Below, piece after piece: positions 1 through 6,670 of a DNA stretch of 7,463 nucleotides. This DNA is from DASVDK01 sp036562265 [NCBI: Thermodesulfobacteriota bacterium] (GTDB taxonomy: Bacteria > DASVDK01): assembly GCA_036562265.1 (NCBI GenBank), contig DATCKS010000227.1:1-7463 (forward strand), written 5' to 3'. The translations under genes were made by a program, and so were the position numbers. The notes beneath the pieces are model-generated. The model worked only from the letters and a program-made list of their open reading frames with translations, had not been told where the DNA came from and did no database searches. Each line of letters begins with the position of its first letter. Within the stretch, counting starts at the first letter, position 1.

Positions 1-2
1 TG

Positions 3-194
3 CGTAGCCTGTGGAGAGGCCGCCGCAAGGAGCGGCCCTGCCCCTGGTGCGCGAGGCCGGTGCAGGTCGGCGCGGAACGCTGCGACGGCTGCCGGCGTCG
101 CCTCCGCCCGATGGACAACGTGTTGACGCTGCCGAGGCCGACCGACATCACAGTTTCGGACGAGGCCACCCAGGGACTGGCGCGGCGCGACTGA
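3..194 (+). CDS. C-terminal end of an unidentified zinc-ribbon protein (5' partial)
   Basis: This reading frame is open from the left edge of the window to a TGA at 192-194 and gives 63 residues; its start lies outside the window. It is the best coding frame here: only about 7 of 63 codons end in A or T, as expected for a real gene in this GC-rich genome. Residues 13-30 of the fragment hold CPWC, ten residues, then CDGC, a treble-clef or zinc-ribbon type four-cysteine site preceded by a basic stretch (RGRRKERP). After the site come RRRLRP and a tail of about 27 residues ending GLARRD. The gene converges with the HEAT-repeat gene, with 31 bases between the stop codons. I do not recognise the family. 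Short zinc ribbons at C-termini often bind nucleic acid or protein, but no function can be assigned. The overlapping frame from base 11 has no domain-like content and is probably its shadow. Confidence 0.6.
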   Translation, partial: RSLWRGRRKERPCPWCARPVQVGAERCDGCRRRLRPMDNVLTLPRPTDITVSDEATQGLARRD

Positions 195-225
195 ACCTGG
201 CCGGCGCCGGGCCGCCGGGCCGCCG
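195..225. other. Short convergent intergenic gap with a GC palindrome
   Basis: These 31 bases separate two convergent stop codons. They contain the 10-base palindrome CCGGCGCCGG (201-210) and an exact 8-base tandem duplication, GGGCCGCC twice (209-224). No T-run follows on either strand, so a classical intrinsic terminator is not shown, although the region could form a GC-rich structure. Confidence 0.35.
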
Positions 226-1038
226 TCACGAGACGCCGGCTCCCCCTTCCTCCTCCTCGGGCGAGCAGGCGTAGATCGCGTGCTCGAGGAGCAGGCGCTC
301 CGGGTCCGACGCGGGCGTCACGCGCAGGAGCGCCGGCAGGAGGCGCGGGTCGCCGAGCCGGGCCGCGGCCTCGAGCGGGCCTCGCCCGATCGGCCCGGCC
401 GCATCGAGCGCGGCAGCCAGCGCCGCCACGACGCGCTCGTCCGCGCGGCGCGCGACGAGCCCCACGATCGCCTCCTCGCGCGTCTGCTCGTCGGGATCCT
501 GGAGGCGCTCGACGAGCGCCTCCACGACGGCCGGCGTCGTGACCGTCGTGAGGGAGCCGAGGGCGAACGTGGCCCAGTCGCGGACCGCCGGGCTCGCGTC
601 GCGCGTGAGGTCGACCAGCGCGTCGACGGCCAGCGGGTCGTCGAAGCCGCCGAGCCCGCACGCCACGGCGTGGCGCACCTCGGCGTCCGGGTCGGCCCGC
701 CGGCCGGCGAGCGGCCCGATCGTCCGCGCGTCCCTGAGACGCGAGAGGGCGGAGACCGCAGCGGCGCGCACGCGGGGAGCCTCGTCGTCGAGCGCCTCGA
801 TGAGGGCCGGGATCACGCGCTCTCGCGCGGCGTCCGAGGGCGCGCCGAGCCGGCCGAGCGCGTCGCAGGCGAGGGCTCGCGCGGCCTCGCGCCCGTCGGC
901 GGCGAGCGCCAGGGCGCGGTCGAGCCCGCCGGCGTCGGCCGACGCGCAGAGCGCGTCGATCGCCCGTTCCCAGGCGTCGCCGTTCCGGTCATCGCCGTCG
1001 AGCGCGGCCCGGACGATGTCCTCGAGGTCGCGGCCCAT
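226..1038 (-). CDS. HEAT-repeat (PBS-lyase-like repeat) protein
   Basis: This 270-residue alpha-solenoid protein is built from degenerate HEAT/EZ-type repeats of about 30 residues. Repeats are visible at about residues 75-103 (VIPALIEALDDEAPRVRAAA onward), 106-134 (DPDAEVRHAVACGLG), 137-163 (DASPAVRDWATFALGSL) and 171-199 (DPDEQTREEAIVGL), with more degenerate helices on both sides. The D-x-x-x-x-V-R-x-x-A signature recurs in the first three; the fourth has T in place of V. No signal peptide or membrane segment is seen, so it is probably cytosolic. Such solenoids are protein-protein scaffolds or, in phycobilin lyases, chromophore-handling proteins; nothing here indicates a phycobiliprotein partner. 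I chose ATG at 1038, with GGGAG (1044-1048) five bases upstream; a GTG at 1053 would add five residues but has poorly spaced Shine-Dalgarno. It follows CoA-transferase 1 after a 109-base gap, so operon membership is uncertain. The C-terminus is acidic (SPEEEEGG). Confidence 0.85.
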   Translation of the reverse strand: MGRDLEDIVRAALDGDDRNGDAWERAIDALCASADAGGLDRALALAADGREAARALACDALGRLGAPSDAARERVIPALIEALDDEAPRVRAAAVSALSRLRDARTIGPLAGRRADPDAEVRHAVACGLGGFDDPLAVDALVDLTRDASPAVRDWATFALGSLTTVTTPAVVEALVERLQDPDEQTREEAIVGLVARRADERVVAALAAALDAAGPIGRGPLEAAARLGDPRLLPALLRVTPASDPERLLLEHAIYACSPEEEEGGAGVS

Positions 1039-1147
1039 CCCCTCTCCCGTCACCGTCTCCGATCGCTGCCGGACGGGGCCCGGCCTCGACGCGTCCCCGG
1101 CTGGAACCGGCGAAGGCCCGACCCCGCGCGGCGCGGCCCGACCCCGG
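1039..1147. other. Intergenic gap with a 12-bp direct repeat
   Basis: This 109-base gap lies between CoA-transferase 1 and the HEAT gene. The 12-mer GGCCCGACCCCG occurs exactly twice, at 1115-1126 and 1135-1146, the second copy ending just before the transferase stop codon. Between the copies is the GC-only spacer CGCGGCGC. I see no U-tract terminator and no convincing -35/-10 promoter on the minus strand. The gap is the longest within the minus-strand run, so a transcription boundary here is possible. Confidence 0.4.
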
Positions 1148-2347
1148 TCAGATGGCGCCCGACGCCCGCAGCCGGGCGATGTCGGCCGCCGACCACCCCA
1201 GTTCGGCGAGGATCTCGTCGGTGTGCTCGCCGAGCAGGGGCGGCGGGCGGCGGATGCGGCCCGGGGTGTCGGCGAGCTTGATGGGGATGCCCATGACCTT
1301 GAGGCCGGGCACCTTGGGATGCGGCAGCGGCACGACCATGTCCCGGGCGAGGAGGTGCGGGTCGCCGACGACCTGCGCGACGTCCTTGATCGCCCCCACC
1401 GGGACCCCCACCCGATCGAGCCGCTCGATCCACTCCTGCGTGGTCCCCTCTGCGAAGATCGGCTCGAGCACGGCGTTCAGGGCGGGACGGTTCTCGACGC
1501 GCCCGGCGCTCGTGGCGAACCGGGGGTCCTTCGCGAGCGCCGGTTTGCCGATCGCCTCGCAGAACCGCGCGAAGAGGGCGTCGTTGCCGGCCGCCACGTT
1601 CACGTAGCCGTCACGGGTCTGGTAGGTCTCGTACGGGGCGATGGTGGGGTGCTGGTTCCCCTTTCGCCCCGGGGTGCGGCCGGTCATGAAGTAGCTGCCG
1701 GCCTGGAACGACAGGAGCGCCGCCACGGCGTCCTGCATCGAGCAGTCGATCCGCTGCCCGCGGCCGGTCGTCTGGCGCGCGACCAGCGCGAGAAGGATCC
1801 CCTGCACCGCCATGAGGCTCGCGACGAGGTCGGCCATCGGCACGCCGACCTTCGTCGGCGGGCCGTCGGGAAAGCCGGTGAGGCTCTGGAGCCCCGACTC
1901 CCCCTGGATCACGACGTCGAAGCCGGGACGGCGGCTGTCGGGGCCGGTCTGGCCGAAGCCGGAGACCGAGCAGTAGACGATGCGCGGGTTCAGGGCGAAG
2001 ACCGCCTCGTCGGTGAGGCCGAGCCGCGCGAGCGTCCCGGGCCGGAAGTTCTCCACGAGGACGTCGGCGCGCTCGACGAGACGCCGGAGGATCGCGAGCC
2101 CCTCCGGGTGCTTGAGGTTCAGCGTGAGGCTCCGCTTGTTGCGGTTGACCGCCAGGTAGTAGGCGCTCTCGCCGTTCTCGAACGGCGGGCCCCAGTGGCG
2201 CGTGTCGTCTCCCGTACCGGGCGCCTCGATCTTGACGACGTCCGCGCCCATGTCGCCGAGCTGCATCGTGCAGAAGGGCCCGGCCAGGATCCTGGAGAGG
2301 TCGACCACCCGGAGACCGGTGAGGGGGCCGTTGGCCAGTGTCGTCAA
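1148..2347 (-). CDS. CaiB/BaiF (family III) CoA-transferase 1
   Basis: This 399-residue protein is full length for family III CoA-transferases, which move CoA between carboxylic acids through an aspartyl-CoA thioester and form interlocked dimers. Family hallmarks are present in order: GLRVVDLSRILAGPFCTM near the N-terminus, DMGADVVKIE (32-41), NRNKRSLTLNLKHPEG (68-83), VLVENFRPG (96-104), CSVSGFGQTGP (126-136), GRGQRIDCSMQDA (195-207) and LLGEHTDEIL near the C-terminus. Asp206 in SMQDA matches the catalytic Asp169 of formyl-CoA transferase Frc. Donor and acceptor acids cannot be read from the sequence. The start is TTG at 2347: GGAGG (2358-2362) lies ten bases upstream, no other in-frame start lies between them, and the next ATG would remove the conserved N-terminus. 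It begins 33 bases after tctA ends, so it is probably co-transcribed with the transporter and acts on the imported acid in the cytoplasm. Confidence 0.95.
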   Translation of the reverse strand: MTTLANGPLTGLRVVDLSRILAGPFCTMQLGDMGADVVKIEAPGTGDDTRHWGPPFENGESAYYLAVNRNKRSLTLNLKHPEGLAILRRLVERADVLVENFRPGTLARLGLTDEAVFALNPRIVYCSVSGFGQTGPDSRRPGFDVVIQGESGLQSLTGFPDGPPTKVGVPMADLVASLMAVQGILLALVARQTTGRGQRIDCSMQDAVAALLSFQAGSYFMTGRTPGRKGNQHPTIAPYETYQTRDGYVNVAAGNDALFARFCEAIGKPALAKDPRFATSAGRVENRPALNAVLEPIFAEGTTQEWIERLDRVGVPVGAIKDVAQVVGDPHLLARDMVVPLPHPKVPGLKVMGIPIKLADTPGRIRRPPPLLGEHTDEILAELGWSAADIARLRASGAI

Positions 2348-2357
2348 GGTCGAGCAA

Positions 2358-2362
2358 CCTCC
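2358..2362 (-). promoter_or_regulatory. Ribosome binding site that fixes the TTG start of CoA-transferase 1
   Basis: GGAGG on the minus strand lies ten bases upstream of TTG at 2347. Upstream in-frame codons between them (ACC, TCG, TGC) are not starts. This supports the unusual TTG start. Confidence 0.6.
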
Positions 2363-2380
2363 GGCGAAACGCCTCGGGTC

Positions 2381-3895
2381 TCACGCCGTCGCGGGGCGCT
2401 GCCGCCGGCGGGCCGCCCGCCAGAGGCTGCGGACCACCGGGACCGCGATGGCCGCGAGCCCGAGCGTCATGAGCGTGGCCGAGATGGGCCGTGCAAAGAA
2501 GATCATCACGCCCCGATCGGACAGGATGAGCGACTGGCGCAGGGCCCGCTCCGCGAGGGGGCCGAGGACCAGCGCCAGGACCAGGGCCGCCGGAGAATAG
2601 TACAGCTTCTTCATCAGATAGCCCAGGGCGCCGAACACGAGCATGACCCCGATGTCCCAGACGCGGTTGTTGAGGGCGTAGGCGCCGGTGATGCAGAAGA
2701 CGATGACGAACGCCATGAGGATCGGGTACGGCACCTTGAGGGCGCGGACGAAGATCGGGATGAACGCGACGTTCAGGACCAGGAGCACCGCGTTGCCGAT
2801 CCACATGGAGGCGATGAGCCCCCAGACGAAGTCGGGGTTCTTCACGAAGAGGAGCGGCCCCGGCTGCAGGCCCCACATGATGAGCCCGCCGAGCAGGACG
2901 GCCGTGGTGCCGGAGCCGGGGATGCCGAGCGTCAGCATCGGCACGAGCGCGCCGGCCGACGCGGCGTTGTTGGCCGCCTCGGGCCCCGCCACCCCCTCGA
3001 TGGCCCCCTTGCCGAACTCCTCCGGGTGCCGCGAGCACCTGTGCTCGAGCGTGTAGGCGAGGAACGACGCGATGGTCGCCCCGGCCCCCGGCAGGATGCC
3101 GACGAAGAAGCCGAGGAGCGTGCCCCGGACGATCGCCATGCGGCTTCGCACCCAGTCGGTCGCCCGCGGCCAGACCTCTCGGAACCCGTAGCGTCCCTCG
3201 AGGATGCGGGTATCGGTCGCCTGCTCGGCGCCGACCAGCACCTCGCCGAGGCCGAAGAGGCCGATCGCCACCGGCAGGAACTCCACCCCGTCGAGCAGCT
3301 CCGGGTAGCCGAACGTGTAGCGCGCGTCGCCCGAGATGATGTCGAGCCCCATCATCGCCAGCATGAGCCCGAGCACCATGCTGATGAAGCCCTTGAGCGC
3401 GTGCTCGCCGGTCAGCCCCGTGACGGTGGTGAGGCCGAGGAACATGAGGGCGAAGGTTTCGGGCGGCCCGAAGCTGAGCGCCCAGCTGGCGAGGACCGGC
3501 GCCATGAACATCAGCATGAGGACGCCGAAGGAGCCGGCGATGAAGGAGCCGACGGCCGCGATGCCGAGCGCCGGCCCGGCGCGCCCCCTGAGCGCCATCT
3601 GGTAGCCGTCGAGGCAGGTGACGACCGACGTCGACTCCCCAGGGGTGTTGATGAGGACCGAGGTGATCGTCCCGCCGTACATCGACCCGTAGTAGATCCC
3701 GGCGAGCATGATCACGGCGGACGTGGGGGACATCCCGAAGGTGAGCGGCAGGAGGAGCGCCACGCCCGAGACCGGCCCGATGCCGGGGAGCGCGCCGATG
3801 AGCGTCCCGACGAACACGCCGGCGACCGCCATGAAGACGTTGAACGGCGTGAGGGCGACGCCGAACCCGAGGAGCAGGTTGTCGAGCAGCTCCAT
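2381..3895 (-). CDS. tctA: Tripartite tricarboxylate transporter large membrane subunit (TctA family)
   Basis: This 504-residue polytopic inner-membrane protein matches the usual size of TctA, the large permease subunit of TTT secondary carriers that import tri- and dicarboxylates or other organic acids using an ion gradient and a periplasmic binding protein. The two inverted family halves are visible: GTLIGALPGIGP (30-41) with the YYGSMYGGTITSVLINTPGE region (68-87), and GFFVGILPGAGATIASF (262-278) with GVAGPEAANNAASAGALVPM (301-320) and LGIPGSGTTA (323-332). About a dozen hydrophobic segments are interspersed. The C-terminus is basic (RRRQRPATA) and probably cytoplasmic. The start is ATG at 3895 with a GAGG Shine-Dalgarno five bases upstream, ten bases after the tctB stop. 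The C-B-A gene order is the canonical tctCBA arrangement. Citrate is the classical substrate, but family members are diverse, so the substrate is open. Confidence 0.97.
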   Translation of the reverse strand: MELLDNLLLGFGVALTPFNVFMAVAGVFVGTLIGALPGIGPVSGVALLLPLTFGMSPTSAVIMLAGIYYGSMYGGTITSVLINTPGESTSVVTCLDGYQMALRGRAGPALGIAAVGSFIAGSFGVLMLMFMAPVLASWALSFGPPETFALMFLGLTTVTGLTGEHALKGFISMVLGLMLAMMGLDIISGDARYTFGYPELLDGVEFLPVAIGLFGLGEVLVGAEQATDTRILEGRYGFREVWPRATDWVRSRMAIVRGTLLGFFVGILPGAGATIASFLAYTLEHRCSRHPEEFGKGAIEGVAGPEAANNAASAGALVPMLTLGIPGSGTTAVLLGGLIMWGLQPGPLLFVKNPDFVWGLIASMWIGNAVLLVLNVAFIPIFVRALKVPYPILMAFVIVFCITGAYALNNRVWDIGVMLVFGALGYLMKKLYYSPAALVLALVLGPLAERALRQSLILSDRGVMIFFARPISATLMTLGLAAIAVPVVRSLWRAARRRQRPATA

Positions 3896-3905
3896 GGTGG
3901 CCTCG

Positions 3906-4361
3906 CTAGAAGCCGAACGGCCCGGTCGGGAACGGCACGCGGAGCCAGTGGACGAACAGGAGGTACGTGCCGGCGGCGCCGCCGACCGCCACGCCGAGGC
4001 TGCGCGCGAGGGAGTGGCGCTCGACGAGCCGCAGCATGACGAACAGGAAGAGGCCGGTGCCGACGATCATGCCGACCTGCTCCATGAGCAGGACGAACAG
4101 GACCGTCGTCACCGCGACCGCCGCGATCCGTACGAGGCTCGCACCGCGCGGCGCCCAGGCCTCGTCCCCGGCCGACCCGGGACGCGCGGCCGAGACGAGC
4201 AGCAGCACGGCCAGGACGCCCATGGCCAGTGACAGCCAGAAGGGCAGGAAGCCGGAGCCGGGCCCGGTCTCGCTCCAGTACGGGTACTGCCGGCCGGCGA
4301 CCCCGAACCAGACGGCGAAGAGGAGGAACAGGATGCCGCCGATCCGATCGGCCCGGCTCAC
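3906..4361 (-). CDS. tctB: Tripartite tricarboxylate transporter small membrane subunit (TctB family)
   Basis: This 151-residue membrane protein has the length and topology of TctB, the poorly conserved small subunit that pairs with TctA. Hydrophobic segments lie at about 8-22, 38-58, 76-112 (long enough for two passes) and 119-138. Two family landmarks are present: the YPYWSETGPGSGFLPFW stretch after the first helix (26-42) and the C-terminal LRVPFPTGPFGF end. The start is GTG at 4361; TAGGAG, formed partly by the tctC stop codon, lies nine bases upstream. This implies translational coupling with tctC. Identification rests on family landmarks together with its position between tctC and tctA. 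Confidence 0.93.
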   Translation of the reverse strand: MSRADRIGGILFLLFAVWFGVAGRQYPYWSETGPGSGFLPFWLSLAMGVLAVLLLVSAARPGSAGDEAWAPRGASLVRIAAVAVTTVLFVLLMEQVGMIVGTGLFLFVMLRLVERHSLARSLGVAVGGAAGTYLLFVHWLRVPFPTGPFGF

Positions 4362-4370
4362 GGCGGCCCG

Positions 4371-4376
4371 CTCCTA
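4371..4376 (-). promoter_or_regulatory. tctB ribosome binding site overlapping the tctC stop codon
   Basis: TAGGAG on the minus strand combines the TAG stop of tctC (4374-4376) with the Shine-Dalgarno of tctB, nine bases before its GTG. Ribosomes ending tctC are therefore placed to start tctB, which explains why a GTG start is adequate here. Confidence 0.65.
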
Positions 4377-5351
4377 CGGCTTGACCGCGCCCATGTCGGT
4401 GAGCGCCTTGCGGTACTTCTCCCGGACCTGGTCGAGGTACGCGCTGGCTTCCTCGCCGGTCATGAAGACCGGGGTGAGGAGGTTCTTCTCGATGTAGCCT
4501 TTCTGCCACCGCTCCGTCTCGGTGACCCTGAGCAGGGCGTCCTGCCACCACCTGACCGCCTCCGGGCTCATGTCGGCCGGCCCGACCACGCCGCGCATCT
4601 GGTCCCAGAGGACGTCGTAGCCCAGCTCCTTGAAGGTCGGCACCTGGGCGGCGTCCGGCATCCGCTTCTCGGCGGCGACCGCGAGGAACCTCGCCTTGCC
4701 GGCCTCGATCTGCGCCTGGACCTCGTTGGGGTTCTCGACCGCCGCGTCGATGTGCCCGCCGAGGAGCGCGGCCGTGACCTCGCCGCCCGAGTTGAACGGC
4801 ACGTACTTCACCTTGATCCCGGTCGCCCTCTCCATCAGGTAGGTGAAGATGTGGTCCTCGGCGTTCGTGCTCGTGCCGCCGACGGAGAGGGTGTTCGGCT
4901 GCGACCTGGCCGCCTCGAGGAACTGCTGGATCGTCTGGTATTTCGAATCGGAGCGGACCGCGAGCGTCAGCTCGTCGACCGCGACGATCGCGAGGATCGT
5001 CATGCCGTCGCGGTGGTCGCCGGGGATCCGCCCCTCGATCTTTCCCGACACGATCGTCGGCGTGGCGCCGGCGACGACGTGGTCGTTCCCTTTCTTGCCG
5101 ACGAGGTAGTTGTACCCGACCGCCCCGCTGCCGCCGGCCCGGTTGACAACGTTCAGCGGCACGGGCGAGAGCCGGTTCTCGTCCATGATGCCGGTGATGG
5201 TGCGCATCAGGTTGTCGGTGCCGCCGCCCGGCGCGTACGGGACGACGACCTCGATGGCGCGGGAGGGGTAGTCCGCAGCGGGAGCGTCCGGGACGGTGGC
5301 GAGGCCGAGAGCGGCGAGGGCGGCGAGGGCGATGACGCGTGGCTTCGTCAT
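4374..5351 (-). CDS. tctC: Periplasmic substrate-binding protein of the TTT family (TctC/Bug)
   Basis: This 325-residue extracytoplasmic binding protein captures the carboxylate and hands it to TctAB. A signal peptide is clear: basic MTKPR, hydrophobic ALAALAALGLATV, then a probable signal peptidase I site at AP-A25/A26. No lipobox cysteine is present. The mature N-terminus has the Bug signature YPSRAIEVVVPYAPGGGTD (28-46), and a second landmark, VPFNSGGEVTAALLGGHID (184-202), lines the binding cleft in this family. Loop residues near GGGTD and the AGATPTIVSGKIEG region (94-107) probably determine specificity. The LGGHIDAAVENPNE stretch differs from the commoner family wording, with an acidic ENPNE (206-210). 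The start is ATG at 5351, with a perfect GGAGGTGA Shine-Dalgarno seven bases upstream, the strongest in the operon, as suits a protein needed in excess over its membrane partners. The ligand is unknown. Confidence 0.96.
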   Translation of the reverse strand: MTKPRVIALAALAALGLATVPDAPAADYPSRAIEVVVPYAPGGGTDNLMRTITGIMDENRLSPVPLNVVNRAGGSGAVGYNYLVGKKGNDHVVAGATPTIVSGKIEGRIPGDHRDGMTILAIVAVDELTLAVRSDSKYQTIQQFLEAARSQPNTLSVGGTSTNAEDHIFTYLMERATGIKVKYVPFNSGGEVTAALLGGHIDAAVENPNEVQAQIEAGKARFLAVAAEKRMPDAAQVPTFKELGYDVLWDQMRGVVGPADMSPEAVRWWQDALLRVTETERWQKGYIEKNLLTPVFMTGEEASAYLDQVREKYRKALTDMGAVKP

Positions 5352-5358
5352 GCGGGTG

Positions 5359-5366
5359 TCACCTCC
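5359..5366 (-). promoter_or_regulatory. Strong ribosome binding site of tctC
   Basis: GGAGGTGA on the minus strand is fully complementary to the 16S rRNA tail and lies seven bases before the ATG at 5351. It implies high translation of the binding protein relative to its neighbours. Confidence 0.75.
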
Positions 5367-5392
5367 GTTGGGGGGATCGTTCGACCGTGCGG

Positions 5393-6577
5393 TCAGGCGA
5401 CGATGCCGGTCTCGAAGAGGTGCGCGCGCTCCGCCTTTCCGTATCCGAGTTCCGTGAGAATCTGCTCCGTGTGCTCCCCGAGGATGGGCGCCGGCCGGTC
5501 GCCCCCCCCCGGCGTCTCCGACAGCTTGACCGGCACCCCGAGCGCCTTGATCGGCCCGGCGCCGGGGTGGTCGAGGTCGACCACCATCCGGCGTGCCAGG
5601 GTGTGCGGGTCGCTCAACGCTTCGGGGTAGGTGTTGATGGGGCCCGAGGGGACCCCCTCCCGCTCGAGGCGGGCGAGCCAGTACGCCCGAGGTCTGGTCG
5701 CCGTCGTCTTCTCGATCTCGTCGACCAGTTCGGCCCGGTGGGCGAGCCGCTCCTTGCGGCCCTGGAACCGCGCGTCCTCGAGGAGGTCGGGCCGGCCGAT
5801 GGCGCGGGCGAAGCCCTCGAACAGCCTATGGGTGTTGGCCCCCACCGTGAAGTACCCGTCCTCGGCGCGCAGCGCCTGGTAGGGCGCCGACAGCCGGTGC
5901 GCCGACCCGAGCGGTCCCGGCACCCGACCGGTCAGCCAGTACTCCGCCGACTCCCACACGGTCAGCGCCATGGCCGCCTCGAGCAGCGAGGTATCGACGA
6001 ACTGCCCCTCCCCGGTCCGCTCCCGGTACTCGAGCGCGCAGAGGATGCCGATGGCGCCGTAGAGGCCGGCGGCGAGGTCGCTGATGGCGATGCCCGCCTT
6101 CGCCGGCGGACCGTCCGGCTCGCCCGTGACGCTCATGATCCCGCTCATCCCCTGCGCGACGAGGTCGAAACCGCCCCTCCCGGCGTACGGCCCGGTCGCG
6201 CCGAACCCGCTGATGCTGCAGTAGACGAGACGGGGGTTCACGCGGCGCAGCGTCTCGTAGCCGGCCCCCAGGCGCTCGACGACGCCGGGCCGGTAGTTCT
6301 GGACGAGCACGTCGGATCGCGCCGCGAGGCGATGGAGGATCTCGACCCCCTCGGGCCGCTTGAGGTCGACCGCGAGGCTCCGCTTGTTGCGGTTCACGGC
6401 GAGGAAGGCGCCGCTGTGCCCGTTGCGCTGGACGACGCCCGGCCTGCGACCCTCCTCGCCGCCGGGCGGCTCGACCTTGACGACGTCGGCCCCCATGTCG
6501 GCGAGGTTCATCGTGCAGAACGGGCCGGCCAGCGCCTGCGTGAGGTCGACGACCCGGATGCCCTCGAGCGGCTTCAT
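5393..6577 (-). CDS. CaiB/BaiF (family III) CoA-transferase 2, Glu at the usual Asp position
   Basis: This 394-residue full-length family III CoA-transferase is clearly homologous to, but diverged from, the one at 1148-2347. Landmarks are LEGIRVVDLTQALAGPFCTM at the N-terminus, DMGADVVKVE (27-36), NRNKRSLAVDLKRPEG (62-77), VLVQNYRPG (90-98), CSISGFGATGP (120-130), GEGQFVDTSLLEAA (189-202), GPLGSAHRLSAPYQA (221-235) and ILGEHTEQIL. Where Frc-type enzymes have the acyl-accepting Asp (SMQDA), this protein has Glu200 (SLLEA); Asp195 lies five residues earlier. I believe such Glu-bearing members exist, so this may mark a subgroup rather than a defect. Donor and acceptor acids are unknown. The ATG at 6577 has only a weak nearby Shine-Dalgarno. 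The gene starts 93 bases after the gamma-CA-like gene ends and stops 41 bases before tctC, suggesting co-transcription. A run of nine G on the coding strand (5502-5510) encodes the glycines of TPGGGDR. Confidence 0.94.
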   Translation of the reverse strand: MKPLEGIRVVDLTQALAGPFCTMNLADMGADVVKVEPPGGEEGRRPGVVQRNGHSGAFLAVNRNKRSLAVDLKRPEGVEILHRLAARSDVLVQNYRPGVVERLGAGYETLRRVNPRLVYCSISGFGATGPYAGRGGFDLVAQGMSGIMSVTGEPDGPPAKAGIAISDLAAGLYGAIGILCALEYRERTGEGQFVDTSLLEAAMALTVWESAEYWLTGRVPGPLGSAHRLSAPYQALRAEDGYFTVGANTHRLFEGFARAIGRPDLLEDARFQGRKERLAHRAELVDEIEKTTATRPRAYWLARLEREGVPSGPINTYPEALSDPHTLARRMVVDLDHPGAGPIKALGVPVKLSETPGGGDRPAPILGEHTEQILTELGYGKAERAHLFETGIVA

Positions 6578-6670
6578 CGCGCTCTACGCCCCCGTCTCCC
6601 CTCGCACCCGGCCGGTTTCGCGAGGCGCCCTCGCCGCACCGCGTCGCCGACGACGCCGGCCGCCACGGCG
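6578..6670. other. Intergenic gap upstream of CoA-transferase 2
   Basis: This 93-base gap lies between the gamma-CA-like stop and the CoA-transferase 2 start. It contains a small perfect hairpin, GCGAGG-CGC-CCTCGC (6620-6634), with no following T-run. No convincing sigma-70 promoter is visible on the minus strand. The gap is long enough for a promoter or a 5' leader, but nothing in it proves one. Confidence 0.3.

Noticed and set aside
11-274. An 87-codon plus-strand frame at the left edge
   Set aside because: Its translation is low-complexity and runs into the HEAT gene. The overlapping frame ending at 194 explains the same bases better, with a cysteine motif and stronger codon bias.
1611-3038. 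A 475-codon minus-strand frame overlapping tctA and CoA-transferase 1
   Set aside because: It is an out-of-frame shadow: its Arg/Gly/Pro-rich translation echoes the real proteins shifted by one base and has no family motif.
539-4039. A 1,166-codon plus-strand open frame across the HEAT gene, CoA-transferase 1 and tctA
   Set aside because: It is antisense to three well-supported genes. Its translation is low-complexity (rich in R, D, E, H, G and A) with no domain signature, as expected for the complementary strand of genes with extreme third-position GC.
6620-6634. Terminator between the gamma-CA-like gene and CoA-transferase 2
   Set aside because: The hairpin has only six pairs and is followed on the minus strand by GAAACC rather than a T-run.
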